From the NCBI GenBank assembly GCA_016868665.1, contig VGGK01000014.1, forward strand, positions 1 to 61,370: 61,370 bases of DNA, given 5' to 3'. Below the pieces are notes generated by a model. That model saw only the letters and a program-made list of their open reading frames with translations. It searched no databases and was not told where the DNA came from. Made by a program: the position numbers and the translations under genes. Shown one piece after another: positions 29,126 to 38,114 of the stretch. Source of the stretch: Chlorobiota bacterium (GTDB lineage Bacteria > Bacteroidota > Chlorobiia > Chlorobiales > Chlorobiaceae). Position 1 is the stretch's first letter, and every line of letters begins with the position of its first letter.

Positions 29126-29731
29126 CTAACAGGAAGCGAAATTCTTGAGCACCTGCAAACCTGCCCCGGAGCTTTTCTCCGGATGAAACTGTACAGCGAA
29201 AATACCATTTTTTTCAATGGCCGAACAGAAATTTTTACCGGCAAACCAGGTCGTGGCCACGCTATCCTCGGGATTGTCCGGTTCACAATAGTAAGAATGC
29301 ACAAAATAAAAAAAAGTGTGGTCGGGTATACCCCTGAACAGAACGCACTCTTTTTTCATGTCAACAGAGTTCCAGCCTATCTGGGGAATCTTGTCGGTTT
29401 CGCTTCTGAAATGCAGCACGTTTCCTGGAACCACATTCAATCCCTTGTGCCTGCCCATCTCTTCGCTTTCGCCGAGAAGCAGCTGCATTCCAAGACAGAT
29501 ACCGAGAAGGTGGCGCCCCTTGTCCATATGTTCGAGCAGGGCATTGGTAAAACCGGAACTGTTCAGCGAATCGATTGCCTGGCCGAAAGCTCCAACTCCC
29601 GGAAGCAGGACCTTTCTGAAATCTCCGAGCTCGCGGGGATCGCTGCTTACGACTGCCCTGATGCCGAGGTATTCGAAAGCCTTCCGCACCGAATGAAGGT
29701 TTCCAGCGCCGTAATCGGCTATAAAAATCAT
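29126..29731 (-). CDS. hisH: Imidazole glycerol phosphate synthase glutaminase subunit
   Basis: The protein has 201 residues from ATG 29731 (MIFIADYGAGN); an upstream in-frame start would add 15 unlikely residues. It has the class I glutaminase triad: Cys in GICLGMQ, and His and Glu in VQFHPEKS. It supplies ammonia to HisF, which is not in the window. Confidence 0.95.
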   Translation of the reverse strand: MIFIADYGAGNLHSVRKAFEYLGIRAVVSSDPRELGDFRKVLLPGVGAFGQAIDSLNSSGFTNALLEHMDKGRHLLGICLGMQLLLGESEEMGRHKGLNVVPGNVLHFRSETDKIPQIGWNSVDMKKECVLFRGIPDHTFFYFVHSYYCEPDNPEDSVATTWFAGKNFCSAIEKNGIFAVQFHPEKSSGAGLQVLKNFASC

Positions 29732-29832
29732 AGACGTAGCATTTGACTGATAACAAGACAGCAGGAAAAACCGCAAGAATTATCACGAATTCTTTTCCCG
29801 ACGAATCGTTTTTTTATTCGACTTTTATTGTT

Positions 29833-29838
29833 TATAAT
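29833..29838 (+). promoter_or_regulatory. Possible -10 element for nfnAB
   Basis: A TATAAT hexamer lies about 70 bp upstream of the nfnA start in an AT-rich stretch. No convincing -35 hexamer is seen at the right distance. Confidence 0.3.
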
Positions 29839-29909
29839 AACCTTCCTTTTGTCCTTACCCGAACGATCAGCAGTTCTCCTTAACCATACATAGCCAAAAA
29901 AAAGAACAA

Positions 29910-30755
29910 ATGTACAATATTGTTTCTGCTATTTTTTTAGCTGAAAATATCAAAAAAATAGAAATACAGGCTCCCCGCATTGCCAAAAAAAGAAAAGCCG
30001 GGCAGTTTGTGATGATAAGAGTAAGCGAACACGGCGAAAGAATTCCGCTGACCATTGCCGGCTCGGATCCGGAAAAGGGAACCATCGCAATCATCGTGCA
30101 AGGTATGGGCAAATCCACCCGTGAGTTGAACATGAAAGCCGCCGGCGACACAATCCATGATATCGTCGGGCCGCTGGGCACTCCGTCGCATATCGAAAAG
30201 TTCGGCACGACCGTCGTCATCGGAGGCGGCGTCGGCTCAGCCATCGCATATCCGACAGCCGTTGCACTCAAGGAAGCCGGAAACCACGTCATCACCATCA
30301 ATGGCGCCCGAACGAAGGATCTCGTGATTCTTGAAGAGGAGATGAAAGCGGTAAGCGACGAAGCATACATCACCACCGACGACGGATCTTACGGATTCCA
30401 TGGATTCGTCACCCGGAAACTGCAGGACCTGCTCGAATCCGGCAGAACCATCGATTACGTCCTGGCCATCGGACCTGTTCCCATGATGAAAGCAGTAGCC
30501 GAAGTGACCAGACCGAATGGAATTCATACGGTCGTCAGCCTTAACCCTGTAATGGTGGACGGCACCGGCATGTGCGGCGGCTGCCGTGTCACTGTTGACA
30601 ATGAAATCAGGTTCGCCTGCGTCGACGGCCCCGAATTCGATGCCCACAAGGTCGATTTCAGGAATCTTTCCGACAGGAACCGTATGTACCTCGAAGAAGA
30701 GAAGCTCTCGGCTGAAGAATTTTCGCACAAGTGCCGCATCGGCCTCGACCAGTAA
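29910..30755 (+). CDS. nfnA: NfnA/SudB: FAD and [2Fe-2S] subunit of ferredoxin-NADP(H) oxidoreductase
   Basis: The protein has 281 residues. A FAD-binding barrel (GQFVMIRVSEHGERIPLTIA) precedes an NAD(P) domain (VVIGGGVGSA) and a C-terminal [2Fe-2S] motif CGGCRVTV..FACVDGPEFDAH. In archaea it was named sulfide dehydrogenase SudB; in clostridia it is NfnA. The enzyme moves electrons between ferredoxin and NAD(P)H. It is cotranscribed with nfnB. Confidence 0.9.
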   Translation: MYNIVSAIFLAENIKKIEIQAPRIAKKRKAGQFVMIRVSEHGERIPLTIAGSDPEKGTIAIIVQGMGKSTRELNMKAAGDTIHDIVGPLGTPSHIEKFGTTVVIGGGVGSAIAYPTAVALKEAGNHVITINGARTKDLVILEEEMKAVSDEAYITTDDGSYGFHGFVTRKLQDLLESGRTIDYVLAIGPVPMMKAVAEVTRPNGIHTVVSLNPVMVDGTGMCGGCRVTVDNEIRFACVDGPEFDAHKVDFRNLSDRNRMYLEEEKLSAEEFSHKCRIGLDQ

Positions 30756-30868
30756 AAAAGCACCTTTCAAAAAGACCAATACAATAACCGGGCCTGCCGG
30801 ACCACCGTGCAGATATGCCTGGTTTGCTGTCATTCACAATCAGAATACCTTTTCAGCGGGGAATCACT

Positions 30869-32317
30869 ATGGATGTAAAACCTATGACGACCAAAGAACG
30901 CCTTGCCATAGCGCGCCAGCCCATGCCGGCACAGGATCCGGGCGAACGCGTACACAATTTCAAAGAGGTCAACCTCGGCTACACTCCGGAACTGGCACAG
31001 AAAGAAGCCATGCGCTGCATCCAGTGCAAGGATCCGGTCTGCATAAAGGGCTGCCCGGTCAATATCAAAATCGACAAGTTCATCAAACTGATAGCTGACG
31101 GCAATTTTCTCGGGGCCGCAAAAAAAATCAAGGAGGACAACATCCTTCCGGCAATCTGCGGAAGGGTATGCCCGCAGGAAGACCAGTGCGAAAAGGTATG
31201 CGTGCTCACAAAGAAGTATACGCCTGTAGCCATAGGAAATCTTGAGCGCTTTGTTGCGGATTACGAGCGCGAACATGGTGAAATCGAGCTTCCCGATGTG
31301 AAACCGGCAACAGGGAAAAAAGTCGCCGTTATCGGCAGCGGGCCCGCAGGATTGAGCTGTGCGAACGATCTTGCGCGTCTCGGCCATGCCGTTACGGTTT
31401 TCGAGGCCCTGCATGAACTCGGCGGTGTGCTGATGTACGGCATTCCGGAGTTCCGGCTCCCCAAGGATATCGTCAAAACGGAAATCGAGAGTCTGAAAAA
31501 ACTCGGCGTGGAATTCGTAACCAACACCGTCGTCGGCCGCTCGGTCACCATTGACGAACTGATGCAGGAAGAAGGGTTCGACGCTGTATTCATTGGTGTG
31601 GGAGCCGGCCTGCCCTGGTTCATGGGCATACCGGGCGAAAACCTTCTCGGAGTGTATTCGGCAAACGAGTTCCTCACCAGAATCAACCTGATGCAGTCCT
31701 ATACCTTTCCTGAAAACGACACGCCGGTTTTCGACTGCAAGGGAAAAAACGTGGCAGTCTTCGGCGGCGGCAATACCGCCATGGATGCGGTACGTACAGC
31801 CAAACGTCTCGGTGCCGAACATGCCTATATCGTTTATCGCCGCTCCGAAGCTGAAATGCCGGCCCGGGCAGAAGAGATTCACAACGCCAAAGAAGAGGGG
31901 ATCGAGTTCCTGCTGCTCATGAACCCCGTTGAATTCATCGGTAACGAACAGCAGTGGCTGACCGGAGTGAAATGCCTCCGGATGGAGCTCGGCGAACCTG
32001 ACGATTCCGGCCGCCGCAAACCGGTTCCGGTAAAAGGTTCGGAATTCGTGCTGCCGGTCGACATGGCCGTAATCTCCATCGGCAACGGGTCGAATCCGCT
32101 CATCAAGCAGACGACTCCCGATATCGAGGTCAGTAAGCGCGATACGATCGTCGTGGACATCAATACCATGGCAACATCGAAAGATGCAGTCTATGCCGGC
32201 GGTGACATCGTCACCGGCGGTGCAACCGTCATCCTTGCCATGGGAGCCGGACGCACCGCTGCGCAAGCCATACATGAAAAGCTCACGGGAACCGCTCCTC
32301 ATTTCGACGAATGGTAG
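30869..32317 (+). CDS. nfnB: NfnB/SudA: glutamate-synthase-like large subunit of ferredoxin-NADP(H) oxidoreductase
   Basis: The protein has 482 residues from ATG 30869, preceded by GCGGGGA. The N-terminal Fe-S ligands are CIQCKDPVCIKGCPV and CGRVCPQEDQCEKVC. A FAD motif GSGPAGLSCANDLA (about 154-167) and an NAD(P) motif FGGGNTAMDAV follow. This is the GltB-small-subunit fold used by NfnB/SudA. In a green sulfur bacterium it would link photoreduced ferredoxin to the NADPH pool. Confidence 0.92.
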   Translation: MDVKPMTTKERLAIARQPMPAQDPGERVHNFKEVNLGYTPELAQKEAMRCIQCKDPVCIKGCPVNIKIDKFIKLIADGNFLGAAKKIKEDNILPAICGRVCPQEDQCEKVCVLTKKYTPVAIGNLERFVADYEREHGEIELPDVKPATGKKVAVIGSGPAGLSCANDLARLGHAVTVFEALHELGGVLMYGIPEFRLPKDIVKTEIESLKKLGVEFVTNTVVGRSVTIDELMQEEGFDAVFIGVGAGLPWFMGIPGENLLGVYSANEFLTRINLMQSYTFPENDTPVFDCKGKNVAVFGGGNTAMDAVRTAKRLGAEHAYIVYRRSEAEMPARAEEIHNAKEEGIEFLLLMNPVEFIGNEQQWLTGVKCLRMELGEPDDSGRRKPVPVKGSEFVLPVDMAVISIGNGSNPLIKQTTPDIEVSKRDTIVVDINTMATSKDAVYAGGDIVTGGATVILAMGAGRTAAQAIHEKLTGTAPHFDEW

Positions 32318-32392
32318 TATATTCCTGAAACGCCATACGGATCGGCATCCAACCGGTCCGTAACCTGCAAGGTTTCACAGCAAACACCGGAA

Positions 32393-32797
32393 ATGAGCGA
32401 ATTGTACCGCTTCGGCGTCTCTCTTGAAAAAGAGCTGATCGACGCATTCGACCGTCATATCGGAGAACAGCACTACAACAGCCGCTCCGAAGCCTTGCGC
32501 GATCTCATCCGCGAAGAGCTGCTGAAAAAAAAGTGGCTGGAAGGAGGCACGGTAGCCGGAGCCATCGTCATGACATACGACCACCACAAACGGGAACTTG
32601 TCAACCAGCTGATCGACATACAGCACGATTTTCAGGAGGTCATCATCTCCACGCAGCATGTCCATCTCGACCACAGCCACTGCCTCGAAATCATAGCCGT
32701 CAGGGGCTCCGCTCCGGATGTTCAGAAACTCGCCTCGATACTGAAAGCAAAAACAGGCGTAATCAACCTCAGTCTTGGCATATCCTCGGCCGGTTAA
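32393..32797 (+). CDS. nikR: Nickel-responsive regulator NikR
   Basis: The protein has 134 residues. The ribbon-helix-helix is at 1-45 (YRFGVSLEKELIDAFD, SRSEALRDLIREE) and the ACT-like nickel-binding domain at 55-134. The ligands of the family are present: His in MTYDHH, His-x-His in QHVHLD, and Cys in HSHCLEII. Nickel-loaded NikR represses uptake genes. The operon starting 87 bp downstream is the obvious target, and its promoter carries a matching inverted repeat. Confidence 0.96.
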   Translation: MSELYRFGVSLEKELIDAFDRHIGEQHYNSRSEALRDLIREELLKKKWLEGGTVAGAIVMTYDHHKRELVNQLIDIQHDFQEVIISTQHVHLDHSHCLEIIAVRGSAPDVQKLASILKAKTGVINLSLGISSAG

Positions 32798-32806
32798 CAA
32801 TTGTTG

Positions 32807-32844
32807 TTGACAATCCGTAACACTAATCGTATTTTTGTGCTACG
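32807..32844 (+). promoter_or_regulatory. Promoter of the nickel operon with overlapping NikR operator
   Basis: TTGACA (32807-32812), 17 bp, TATTTT (32830-32835). An inverted repeat overlaps it: CGTAACAC (32816-32823), 13 bp, GTGCTACG (32837-32844), 7 of 8 positions complementary. Half-site centres are 21 bp apart, two helical turns, as NikR's paired RHH domains need. The half-site differs from the Escherichia GTATGA site. NikR binding is inference. Confidence 0.7.
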
Positions 32845-32883
32845 ACCGGATTTCAACAAATAACATATTCACACAACCGGAGC

Positions 32884-33681
32884 ATGTCCATGAAACGCAT
32901 ACCACTGTTTGCTGCCGTGCTGTCACTCGCATCGACGCCTTCATTCGCCGCCCATCCGCTCATAACCGATGATACCGGCACTCAAGGGAAGGGAAAGTTC
33001 CAGATAGAATTGAACAACGAGTTCGCCTGGAACAAAACTGATGACGGAGGCATGCAAACGGATGAAACTGCCGGCGAAAGCGCCGTCGCCATTTCGTATG
33101 GTCTGACGGAGCATATCGACCTGGTCGCGGCCATGCCGTTCCAATGGTATTCGATTGAAGAAAACGGCGTGCAGGTCGGTGACGACAGCGGTATCGGAGA
33201 TATGAGCATCGAGTTGAAATGGCGGGTTCTCGAACAGGAAGATGAAGGATTCAGCCTTGCCGTCAAGCCCGGCATTTCAATCCCGTCCGGGGACGAAAAG
33301 CATGGATTCGGCAGCGGAGCGGTTTCTCCCGGCATCATGCTCATTGCAACCAAAGAGGGCGATTTCGGAGCATTGCACTGCAACGCGGGCTATAGCCGAA
33401 ACAACTATCGCGACGATGCTGCCGACGAAGCGACAAGAGACGATATCTGGCACGCTTCGGTTGCAGCCGAAATCAACATGTCGGACAACCTTCGCGCGGT
33501 TGCAAACATCGGCATGGAAACCAGTGAGGAGCAGTCGAACGACAACCATCCGGCATTTCTCATCGGAGGCATGATCTGGGGAGTGTCGGACAATCTTGAT
33601 CTCGACCTGGGCGTGAAATGCGGCCTGAACGATGCGGAAACCGATACCGCACTGCTTGCAGGACTTGCCGCAAGATTCTGA
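32884..33681 (+). CDS. Outer-membrane protein of the nickel operon (MetA-pathway/transporter-like family)
   Basis: The protein has 265 residues. A signal peptide (cleavage after FAA at about 23) leads to HPLITDDTGTQGKGKFQIELNNEF in two parts, a signature of the Phenol_MetA_deg/'transporter' beta-barrel family. Alternating strands continue to a C-terminal Phe (AARF), as in barrel proteins. It is the first gene after the NikR-type promoter and 23 bp before nikMN, so it probably passes nickel across the outer membrane. That role is inferred from context. Confidence 0.75.
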   Translation: MSMKRIPLFAAVLSLASTPSFAAHPLITDDTGTQGKGKFQIELNNEFAWNKTDDGGMQTDETAGESAVAISYGLTEHIDLVAAMPFQWYSIEENGVQVGDDSGIGDMSIELKWRVLEQEDEGFSLAVKPGISIPSGDEKHGFGSGAVSPGIMLIATKEGDFGALHCNAGYSRNNYRDDAADEATRDDIWHASVAAEINMSDNLRAVANIGMETSEEQSNDNHPAFLIGGMIWGVSDNLDLDLGVKCGLNDAETDTALLAGLAARF

Positions 33682-33704
33682 ACAAAATCAAAGGAGAAAG
33701 AACC

Positions 33705-34736
33705 ATGCACATGTCAGATGCACTGATCTCGCCTGCAGTAGGGGGAGCCTTCTGGGCTGTGAGCGGAGGACTCATCGCCTGGTCGATAAAAAAAAGCTCC
33801 CTGGATCAGGACGGAAGAAAAACCGCACTCATGGGCGTGCTCGGAGCTTTCGTCTTCGCGGCACAGATGATCAATTTCACCATTCCCGGCACCGGATCCA
33901 GCGGTCACCTTGGCGGGGGACTTCTTCTGACGGTACTGCTCGGCCCACATCGCGCATTTATAGCCCTTGCATCGGTTCTCGTCATCCAATCCCTTTTCTT
34001 TGCGGATGGAGGACTGCTCGCTCTCGGATGCAACATCTTCAATCTCGCCTTCTTTCCGGCTTTTCTCGCCTATCCGTTTCTGTACCGCACCATTGCAGGC
34101 AACTCACTCTCTCCTGCCCGCCTGGGTGCTGCCAGCATGACGGCGGCAACGGCAGGTTTGCTCATGGGTGCATGCTTCGTTGTGCTCCAGACAACCGTCT
34201 CGGGCATAAGTGAACTGCCGTTCGGCACCTTTATGCTCTTCATGCTCCCCATTCATTTCGCCATCGGAATCGTAGAAGGTCTGGTCACATGGGCAGTCGT
34301 TGCATTCGTTGCAGCAACAGAGCCGTCTCTTCTGACCATGCAGAAAAAGCCGGAAAACAAACGATTCCTGACACCGGCAGTATTCATTCTGATGGCGCTT
34401 GTAACCGGTGGCACCCTCGCCTGGTTCGCATCGTCACATCCGGACGGACTTGAATGGTCGATGGCCAGAGTTTCGGGACGGGAAGAAATAGAAGGGCGCC
34501 ATGAACCTGTGCACGGCATGCTCTCGTCGATTCAGGAAAAAATCGCGTTTCTGCCGGATTACGGATTCAGATCGACGGGAGACGGAACTTCGGACTCATC
34601 CGATCCCGTATCTCCGGTAAACCCCGGAACATCGGTATCCGGTATCGCCGGCAGCCTGATGGTGCTTGTCCTCGCAGGAGCAATCGGCCTGTTTACCGGA
34701 GCCGGCAGGCGCAAAACGGAAAAAACCGGTGAGTGA
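33705..34736 (+). CDS. nikMN: Nickel ECF transporter substrate-binding protein NikMN (CbiM-CbiN fusion)
   Basis: The protein has 343 residues from ATG 33705, with AAGGAGAAAG upstream. It starts MHMSDALISPAVGG, the metal-binding N-terminus of the CbiM family (His2). Six to seven membrane segments follow. From about 220 onward the chain resembles the CbiN part, with SHPDGLEWS and a final membrane helix. It delivers Ni2+ (or Co2+) to the NikQ-NikO module. The preceding NikR favours nickel. Confidence 0.92.
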   Translation: MHMSDALISPAVGGAFWAVSGGLIAWSIKKSSLDQDGRKTALMGVLGAFVFAAQMINFTIPGTGSSGHLGGGLLLTVLLGPHRAFIALASVLVIQSLFFADGGLLALGCNIFNLAFFPAFLAYPFLYRTIAGNSLSPARLGAASMTAATAGLLMGACFVVLQTTVSGISELPFGTFMLFMLPIHFAIGIVEGLVTWAVVAFVAATEPSLLTMQKKPENKRFLTPAVFILMALVTGGTLAWFASSHPDGLEWSMARVSGREEIEGRHEPVHGMLSSIQEKIAFLPDYGFRSTGDGTSDSSDPVSPVNPGTSVSGIAGSLMVLVLAGAIGLFTGAGRRKTEKTGE

Positions 34737-35481
34737 GCCGAAGCATCATGCAAACCGGCCAGAGCATGCTCTTCCGGCAGGAAACCGGGCATCTCTTGGC
34801 ATCCTGGCCATCTTCATTATCTTCGTGGTCGCTGTACCGAAAAACAACCTTCCCGCTGTGATCGCATACGGGGCATTTCCCCTTTTCGTGATCACAGCCT
34901 CAAGGATTTCTCTTCGGCTGATCATGAACAGGCTGCTTGTTATCTCTCCCTTCGTCCTGTTCATGGCTGCGGGCAACCTCTATTTCGACCGTCAACCGAT
35001 TTTCGATGCCTGGAACGTCTCTGTAACCGGAGGCATGATCTCCGCGGGAGTCATTGCAGCAAAATCCTTTGTTACAATTTCGGCGCTGCTCGTCTACTCG
35101 CACTCGGTTCCCTTTCACCGATTCGGCAACGCTCTGCGGGCCTGGGGAGTACCGGAACTGTTTGCAACCCAGCTGCAGCTGGTCTACCGGTACAGTTTCA
35201 TGCTGGGCGATGAAGCCCGATCCCTTCAGAAGGCACGCGACCTTCGCTCATTCGGACACAAGGGAAAGGATATCCGCACCACGGCGCAACTGATCGGCTC
35301 TCTGCTTGTAAGATCATCGTTACGGGCCGAAAAGATTTACATGGCCATGAGCGCGCGGGGATTCGGCAACAGCCTTGCCTCGCATCAGAAAGAACCGTTT
35401 ACGATGCGTGACGCAATAACGGTACTCCTGACGACAACGGGTTTCCTGACAGTCTGGATAGTGTTCGTACCAAAACCATAA
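34729..35481 (+). CDS. nikQ: Nickel ECF transporter transmembrane protein NikQ (CbiQ family)
   Basis: The protein has 250 residues from a GTG that overlaps the nikMN stop by 8 bp. It has about five membrane helices. The two cytoplasmic coupling motifs of the family are visible as ARDLRSFG and AMSARGFG, which contact the ATPase. It forms the energy-coupling core with NikO. Confidence 0.9.
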   Translation: MSEPKHHANRPEHALPAGNRASLGILAIFIIFVVAVPKNNLPAVIAYGAFPLFVITASRISLRLIMNRLLVISPFVLFMAAGNLYFDRQPIFDAWNVSVTGGMISAGVIAAKSFVTISALLVYSHSVPFHRFGNALRAWGVPELFATQLQLVYRYSFMLGDEARSLQKARDLRSFGHKGKDIRTTAQLIGSLLVRSSLRAEKIYMAMSARGFGNSLASHQKEPFTMRDAITVLLTTTGFLTVWIVFVPKP

Positions 35482-35493
35482 CAAAAAGGCAAC

Positions 35494-36213
35494 GTGATCG
35501 AGACAGAAGGGCTTTCATTCACCTATGATGACGGAACGAAAGCACTGCAGCATATTACGCTCAGGATACGGGAGGGGGAATCTGCAGGTATCATCGGCAC
35601 GAACGGGGCAGGAAAATCGACGCTGCTGAACCATCTTAACGGCTGGTTTACACCCCAGAGCGGAACTGTAACCGTCGATAGCATCCGATCGACGAAAAAA
35701 AGTCAGGAGACCCTCCGCCGCAAGGTCGGCCTGGTGTTCCAGAATCCGGATGATCAGCTCTTTATGACCCGGCTGTACGATGACATCATGTTCGGACCGG
35801 ACAACCTCGGCATGCACAGAAAGGAAAGCGAAGCGGAAGCAGAACGGCTGCTCAGGAATTTCGGCCTGTGGGAACTGCGCGAAAAACCGCCATCGAAGCT
35901 TTCGCAAGGACAGAAACGGTTCGCTGCCTTTGCTGCGGTGCTTGTCATGCGCCCCCCGATACTTGTTATGGATGAACCGACATCGGACCTTGATCCGCGT
36001 AACCGGAAAAAGCTTATTTCGCTTCTCAGATCGCTGTCGTCAACAAGAATAACGGTATCGCACGATCTCGACTTTATCTGGGACACCTGCGACAGAGTCT
36101 TCGTCATGAACTCCGGCCGGATAAGCGCAGAGGGTACGACAACGGACATACTCGCCGACAGAGCATTGCTTGAGGAAAACGGACTCGAACTTCCCATCAG
36201 ACTTCAGGATTGA
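35494..36213 (+). CDS. nikO: Nickel ECF transporter ATPase NikO (CbiO family)
   Basis: The protein has 239 residues from a GTG start 12 bp after nikQ. Walker A GTNGAGKST, Q-loop FQNPDDQLF (typical of ECF ATPases), signature LSQGQKR, Walker B ILVMDEPTSDLD, and SHDLDF are present. It powers the operon's transporter. It is the last gene of the operon and converges on the NYN gene. Confidence 0.94.
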   Translation: MIETEGLSFTYDDGTKALQHITLRIREGESAGIIGTNGAGKSTLLNHLNGWFTPQSGTVTVDSIRSTKKSQETLRRKVGLVFQNPDDQLFMTRLYDDIMFGPDNLGMHRKESEAEAERLLRNFGLWELREKPPSKLSQGQKRFAAFAAVLVMRPPILVMDEPTSDLDPRNRKKLISLLRSLSSTRITVSHDLDFIWDTCDRVFVMNSGRISAEGTTTDILADRALLEENGLELPIRLQD

Positions 36214-36247
36214 ATCATGGAACGTAAGGGATAAACCCGAATCCGGT

Positions 36248-37075
36248 TCAGGAGAGAGCCTTGACCCGTCTTTCGAGCTCTTCCGACATCGCCCGGTCGA
36301 CGAGTTTCACGGTAATCTGTGGCACATCATGCGCGATATCGACATCAAAAACCGTGACGTCAAACCGGTCATCCATCCTGATTACAGAAAAAAGATCGGT
36401 GATGCGCTCAACCACGCCAAGAAAACTCAGCGGAAGCAGGCACTTGACGCGATATGGATTGACAAGAAAAATTCCGTATGGCTTTACAGAGAGTACAGAA
36501 CCGGTAAAACGGTCACCGGTTGAAGGCAATCCTGCAAAAACATGTTCATCGCCGCTGTTGAGGTTACCGATGTCCGACTGAGCGATTTCCGTTTCCAGCA
36601 CAGATATATCGTGAAAATCGACGCCGGGAGCGCTGTAGAGTTCATGTGCGCTTATACCGCGTGTCGAATAGACGGAAACCTCTTTTCCTTTTTTCTGCAA
36701 CGCCCGGATCAGGGGCAGAAAATCGCTGTCGCCGCTGAACAGAATGAACCGCTCATACACATTCTCCATGAGCATCGCATCAACGGCAAGTTCGATATCG
36801 AGATTGCCTTTCATGACCAGTTCGCCGGTATCCCGGTTCACGATTTTCTTGACCGGTTTGGAGATGATATGCATTCCGTGCGTCGTGAGCACTCGTCTGA
36901 ATGCAGACTGATCTTCAGAAGACGGCTCCTGCAATGGCACATAATAACGGGCTGAAACCACATCGAAGCGTTTCATGAAATAACGCATAAACCGGGAAAA
37001 ATCGATCTGCCATCCAAGATGGCGCTGCGTATAGAAAAGGTTAGCCCCGTCAATGAAAAGCGCCGCTCGCTGCAT
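36248..37075 (-). CDS. NYN (LabA/DUF88-like) nuclease domain fused to an S1-like domain
   Basis: The protein has 275 residues. Residues 1-150 are a NYN/PIN-like domain with the acidic residues in ALFIDGANLF, GNLDIELAVDAM and FSGDSDFLPL. From about 185 an OB/S1-like RNA-binding unit follows (FTGSVLSVKPYGIFLVNP). The combination suggests an RNase that binds RNA. No partner gene is apparent. The function is inferred from domains. Confidence 0.8.
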   Translation of the reverse strand: MQRAALFIDGANLFYTQRHLGWQIDFSRFMRYFMKRFDVVSARYYVPLQEPSSEDQSAFRRVLTTHGMHIISKPVKKIVNRDTGELVMKGNLDIELAVDAMLMENVYERFILFSGDSDFLPLIRALQKKGKEVSVYSTRGISAHELYSAPGVDFHDISVLETEIAQSDIGNLNSGDEHVFAGLPSTGDRFTGSVLSVKPYGIFLVNPYRVKCLLPLSFLGVVERITDLFSVIRMDDRFDVTVFDVDIAHDVPQITVKLVDRAMSEELERRVKALS

Positions 37076-37180
37076 TCCTGAATGCCCTCTTGTCCTTCGA
37101 TTTACATATCCCTGAAAAAAAGCTGATTATCTGCAAGAACGCGCAAAGGCAGCTAACCATTTCCGATTTCCCTCGGGAGA

Positions 37181-38086
37181 CTATACCGCCCCCAGAACAT
37201 ACCACCAGAAAAAGAGCGTTATGAACGAGAGAGGAATGCCCAGCGAAACCATAAGTGAAGCAAGAGGCGGATTGATACCTCTTGCGGAAGCGATAATGCC
37301 TGCCGTAATCATCGGAGGCATCGCAGCCTCGAACAGGGTAATCCGTACAGGCAGACCATGGAGGCCGAAAACGCCGGTATAAAGCAATGCAATGATGAAG
37401 GGGGCGAGCAGCAGTTTGAAAGAAAGACCAAGCGCAAGCTCTCTGAAGTTTCCCCGCAGATCTCCCGGCAGAAATTGAAATCCGACAGACAGAAGCGCAA
37501 CCGGAGCGAGCGTATCGCCAAGCCGGCTCAGCAGTATTTCAAGCCATTCAGGATAATCGCAGGAGTTGAAGAGCACTGCTGCGACCATGGCCAGAAACGG
37601 CGGAAAAGCCGCGATCGTCCGGGCGATACCGGCAAAAGAGGATTTCTCTCCCGAGTAAAGACCTGCAGTAAAAAGGCCGGCGGTTGAGAGCACCATGAAG
37701 GAACCGAGCTGATCGACCGCAATACCGTAAACCAGCGCTTCTTTCCCGTAAAATGCCTCTATCATCGGAAGACCGACAAACGAAGTATTGCCAAGTCCTC
37801 CGGTCAGAATCAGCGCCCCGATGGTTTGACGGGAAAACCCGAAAAGCTTGCCGGCCAGAAGAAAGAAGCCTGCGGCTATGCCGAAATGAATCCAGGGCAT
37901 CGCCGCCATCACGGCAACTTCGGCAGACAGCTCGATATCATGAAAATAAAGCAGGATAAGCGCGGGCAACGACACATGGATAATAAAACCGTTCAGCACC
38001 GCAGGCGTTTCTTCAGGCATTCGGCCCATCCGACGGAGCAGCGCTCCTGCGAGAAAGCATACGCCGAGAAGAACCAGGTTCTGCAC
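37181..38086 (-). CDS. AEC-family (auxin efflux carrier-like) membrane transporter
   Basis: The protein has about 301 residues from GTG 38086, which lies just after the stop of the upstream gene. The frame is open to 38212, but the extra residues are hydrophilic and overlap that gene. It has eight to ten membrane helices in two inverted halves, each with a broken Gly-rich helix (GGLGNTSFVGLPM is diagnostic). The family exports or exchanges organic anions. The substrate is unknown. Confidence 0.83.
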   Translation of the reverse strand: MQNLVLLGVCFLAGALLRRMGRMPEETPAVLNGFIIHVSLPALILLYFHDIELSAEVAVMAAMPWIHFGIAAGFFLLAGKLFGFSRQTIGALILTGGLGNTSFVGLPMIEAFYGKEALVYGIAVDQLGSFMVLSTAGLFTAGLYSGEKSSFAGIARTIAAFPPFLAMVAAVLFNSCDYPEWLEILLSRLGDTLAPVALLSVGFQFLPGDLRGNFRELALGLSFKLLLAPFIIALLYTGVFGLHGLPVRITLFEAAMPPMITAGIIASARGINPPLASLMVSLGIPLSFITLFFWWYVLGAV

Positions 38087-38114
38087 GATATGAGAGCATT
38101 GATAGTTGGAAAAG

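Noticed and set aside
30830-32302. 490-codon minus-strand frame
   Set aside because: Antisense shadow of nfnB, which has clear cofactor motifs.
32338-32360. Hairpin between nfnB and nikR
   Set aside because: Contains one wobble pair and no T-run; too weak to call a terminator.
32797-32806. AACAATTGTT palindrome at the nikR stop
   Set aside because: Ten bp of AT-rich palindrome is too short to support a site and is outside the promoter core.
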